Positions 63,380 through 64,000 of a DNA stretch of 64,000 nt are shown here, in pieces. Both the position numbers and the translations under genes were made by a program. The stretch's first letter is position 1. Every line of letters starts with the position of its first letter. Below the pieces are notes generated by a model that made no database searches, was not told where the DNA came from, and saw nothing but the letters and a program-made list of their open reading frames with translations. The DNA is from Sphingopyxis sp. DBS4 (lineage in GTDB: Bacteria > Pseudomonadota > Alphaproteobacteria > Sphingomonadales > Sphingomonadaceae): positions 3,173,001 to 3,237,000 of the forward strand of contig NZ_CP102384.1 of assembly GCF_024628865.1 (NCBI RefSeq), read 5' to 3'.

Positions 63380-64000
63380 ATGAATCTTTCATCCACCCTT
63401 TCCTTTGCCGACAAGGCAGCAATCACCGGGGTCGGCCAGACCGATTTCGTCAAGGGCACCGAGCGGACTGCAGTGGAAATGATGCTCACCGCCTCGCGCC
63501 GGGCCATCGCGGATGCTGGACTGAAACCCTCCGATATCGACGGCATGGTGCCGCCGCCAATCTATACGACGTCGGAGGAGATGGCCGCCAATCTGGGCAT
63601 TGATGTGCTGCGCTATGCGGCAACCGTGCACATGGGCGGCGCCAGCCCGACAACGGCACTACAGAATGCCGCCATGGCGATCGCCTGTGGTCTATGCGAT
63701 CATGTGCTCGTGACACTGGGCTGGAACGGCTATTCCGCTCTCAGACCTAAGCCGGGCGCCCCGCCCACCCGGCCGATGAACATGAACACCCTGACCAATA
63801 CGATCCAAGGCTACTACAGCCCCTACGGCGTATTGTTGCCGGTGCAGATGTACGCCTGGCTGGCGACCCGTCACTCGAAGCTCTACGGCGTTGGCGAAGA
63901 TGCGATGGCGGCCGTGGCGCTCGCCTGCCGCCGTCATGCGCAATTGAATCCACGCGCCTTTACCTATGGCCGCGAACTCGACGCGGAAACCTATTATTCG
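63380..64000 (+). CDS. thiolase family protein (N-terminal part, cut by window edge)
   Basis: The first 207 residues of a thiolase-fold protein of the SCP2/lipid-transfer-associated type: AAITGVGQTDFVKGTERTA, AIADAGLKPSDIDGMV, and a region MGGASPTTALQNAAMAIACGLCDHVLV where typical thiolases carry the active Cys. Here the stretch before it reads ATVHMGGAS, without a Cys at the usual place, so it may be of the non-classical type. The gene runs off the right edge. AGGGA precedes ATG 63380. Confidence 0.85.
   Translation, partial: MNLSSTLSFADKAAITGVGQTDFVKGTERTAVEMMLTASRRAIADAGLKPSDIDGMVPPPIYTTSEEMAANLGIDVLRYAATVHMGGASPTTALQNAAMAIACGLCDHVLVTLGWNGYSALRPKPGAPPTRPMNMNTLTNTIQGYYSPYGVLLPVQMYAWLATRHSKLYGVGEDAMAAVALACRRHAQLNPRAFTYGRELDAETYYS

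Overview
The window reads as a catabolic region of a sphingomonad (Alphaproteobacteria; Novosphingobium, Sphingobium or Sphingopyxis-like). The grounds are high GC, several TonB-dependent receptors with the DIIVTATRRE-type TonB box, many Rieske oxygenases scattered among separate operons without local reductases, and a LinKLMN/Mla-type transporter. No rRNA, tRNA, CRISPR array, transposase or integrase was recognised. All family assignments are from reading the sequence, not from database searches.

Layout. (1) 1-12.3 kb, minus strand: a BenA/AntA-like Rieske oxygenase (alpha, beta), a PdxA-family dehydrogenase and a glutathione S-transferase. These are followed by a complete catechol meta-cleavage pathway: hydrolase, catechol 2,3-dioxygenase, HbpS-like protein, 2-hydroxymuconic semialdehyde dehydrogenase, hydratase, acylating acetaldehyde dehydrogenase, aldolase, decarboxylase, tautomerase, ferredoxin, and an aldehyde dehydrogenase cut by the window edge. 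(2) 12.5-20.2 kb, plus strand: a BphC/NahC-like extradiol dioxygenase, Rieske ferredoxin, a salicylate hydroxylase/anthranilate dioxygenase-like Rieske oxygenase, 2-hydroxychromene-2-carboxylate isomerase, a TonB receptor and an acyl-CoA ligase. (3) 20.2-34.7 kb, minus strand: a long colinear run ending in TetR. It contains a small orphan protein, a degenerate and an intact extradiol dioxygenase, a third Rieske oxygenase, a second TonB receptor, ALDH, MFS, a fourth Rieske oxygenase, a second PdxA-like enzyme, an odd class II aldolase-like protein and an SDR.

The parts fit a funnel in which bicyclic aromatic acids are taken up by TonB receptors and dihydroxylated at the carboxylated carbon by Rieske enzymes. 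They would then be oxidised and decarboxylated by PdxA/TphB-type dehydrogenases, ring-opened, isomerised and taken through salicylate and catechol to pyruvate and acetyl-CoA. This route is an inference: no hydratase-aldolase (NahE) and no oxygenase reductase lie in the window.

(4) 35-48.4 kb: a frameshifted MarR gene divergent from an alpha/beta hydrolase and thioesterase. Next is a GntR-controlled group of exported proteins (two serine hydrolases, a type B carboxylesterase, a TonB receptor and an M28-like protein) sharing a palindromic operator. A frameshifted second acyl-CoA ligase and a TetR gene follow. (5) 48.5-59.5 kb: a LinKLMN/Mla-type lipid transporter, a MarR-linked EmrAB-TolC-type efflux system, a UbiB-like kinase and a Nudix hydrolase. 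(6) 59.6-64 kb: a CYP153-type P450 with its ferredoxin, a FadR-type GntR, a nitronate monooxygenase-like flavoprotein and the start of a thiolase.
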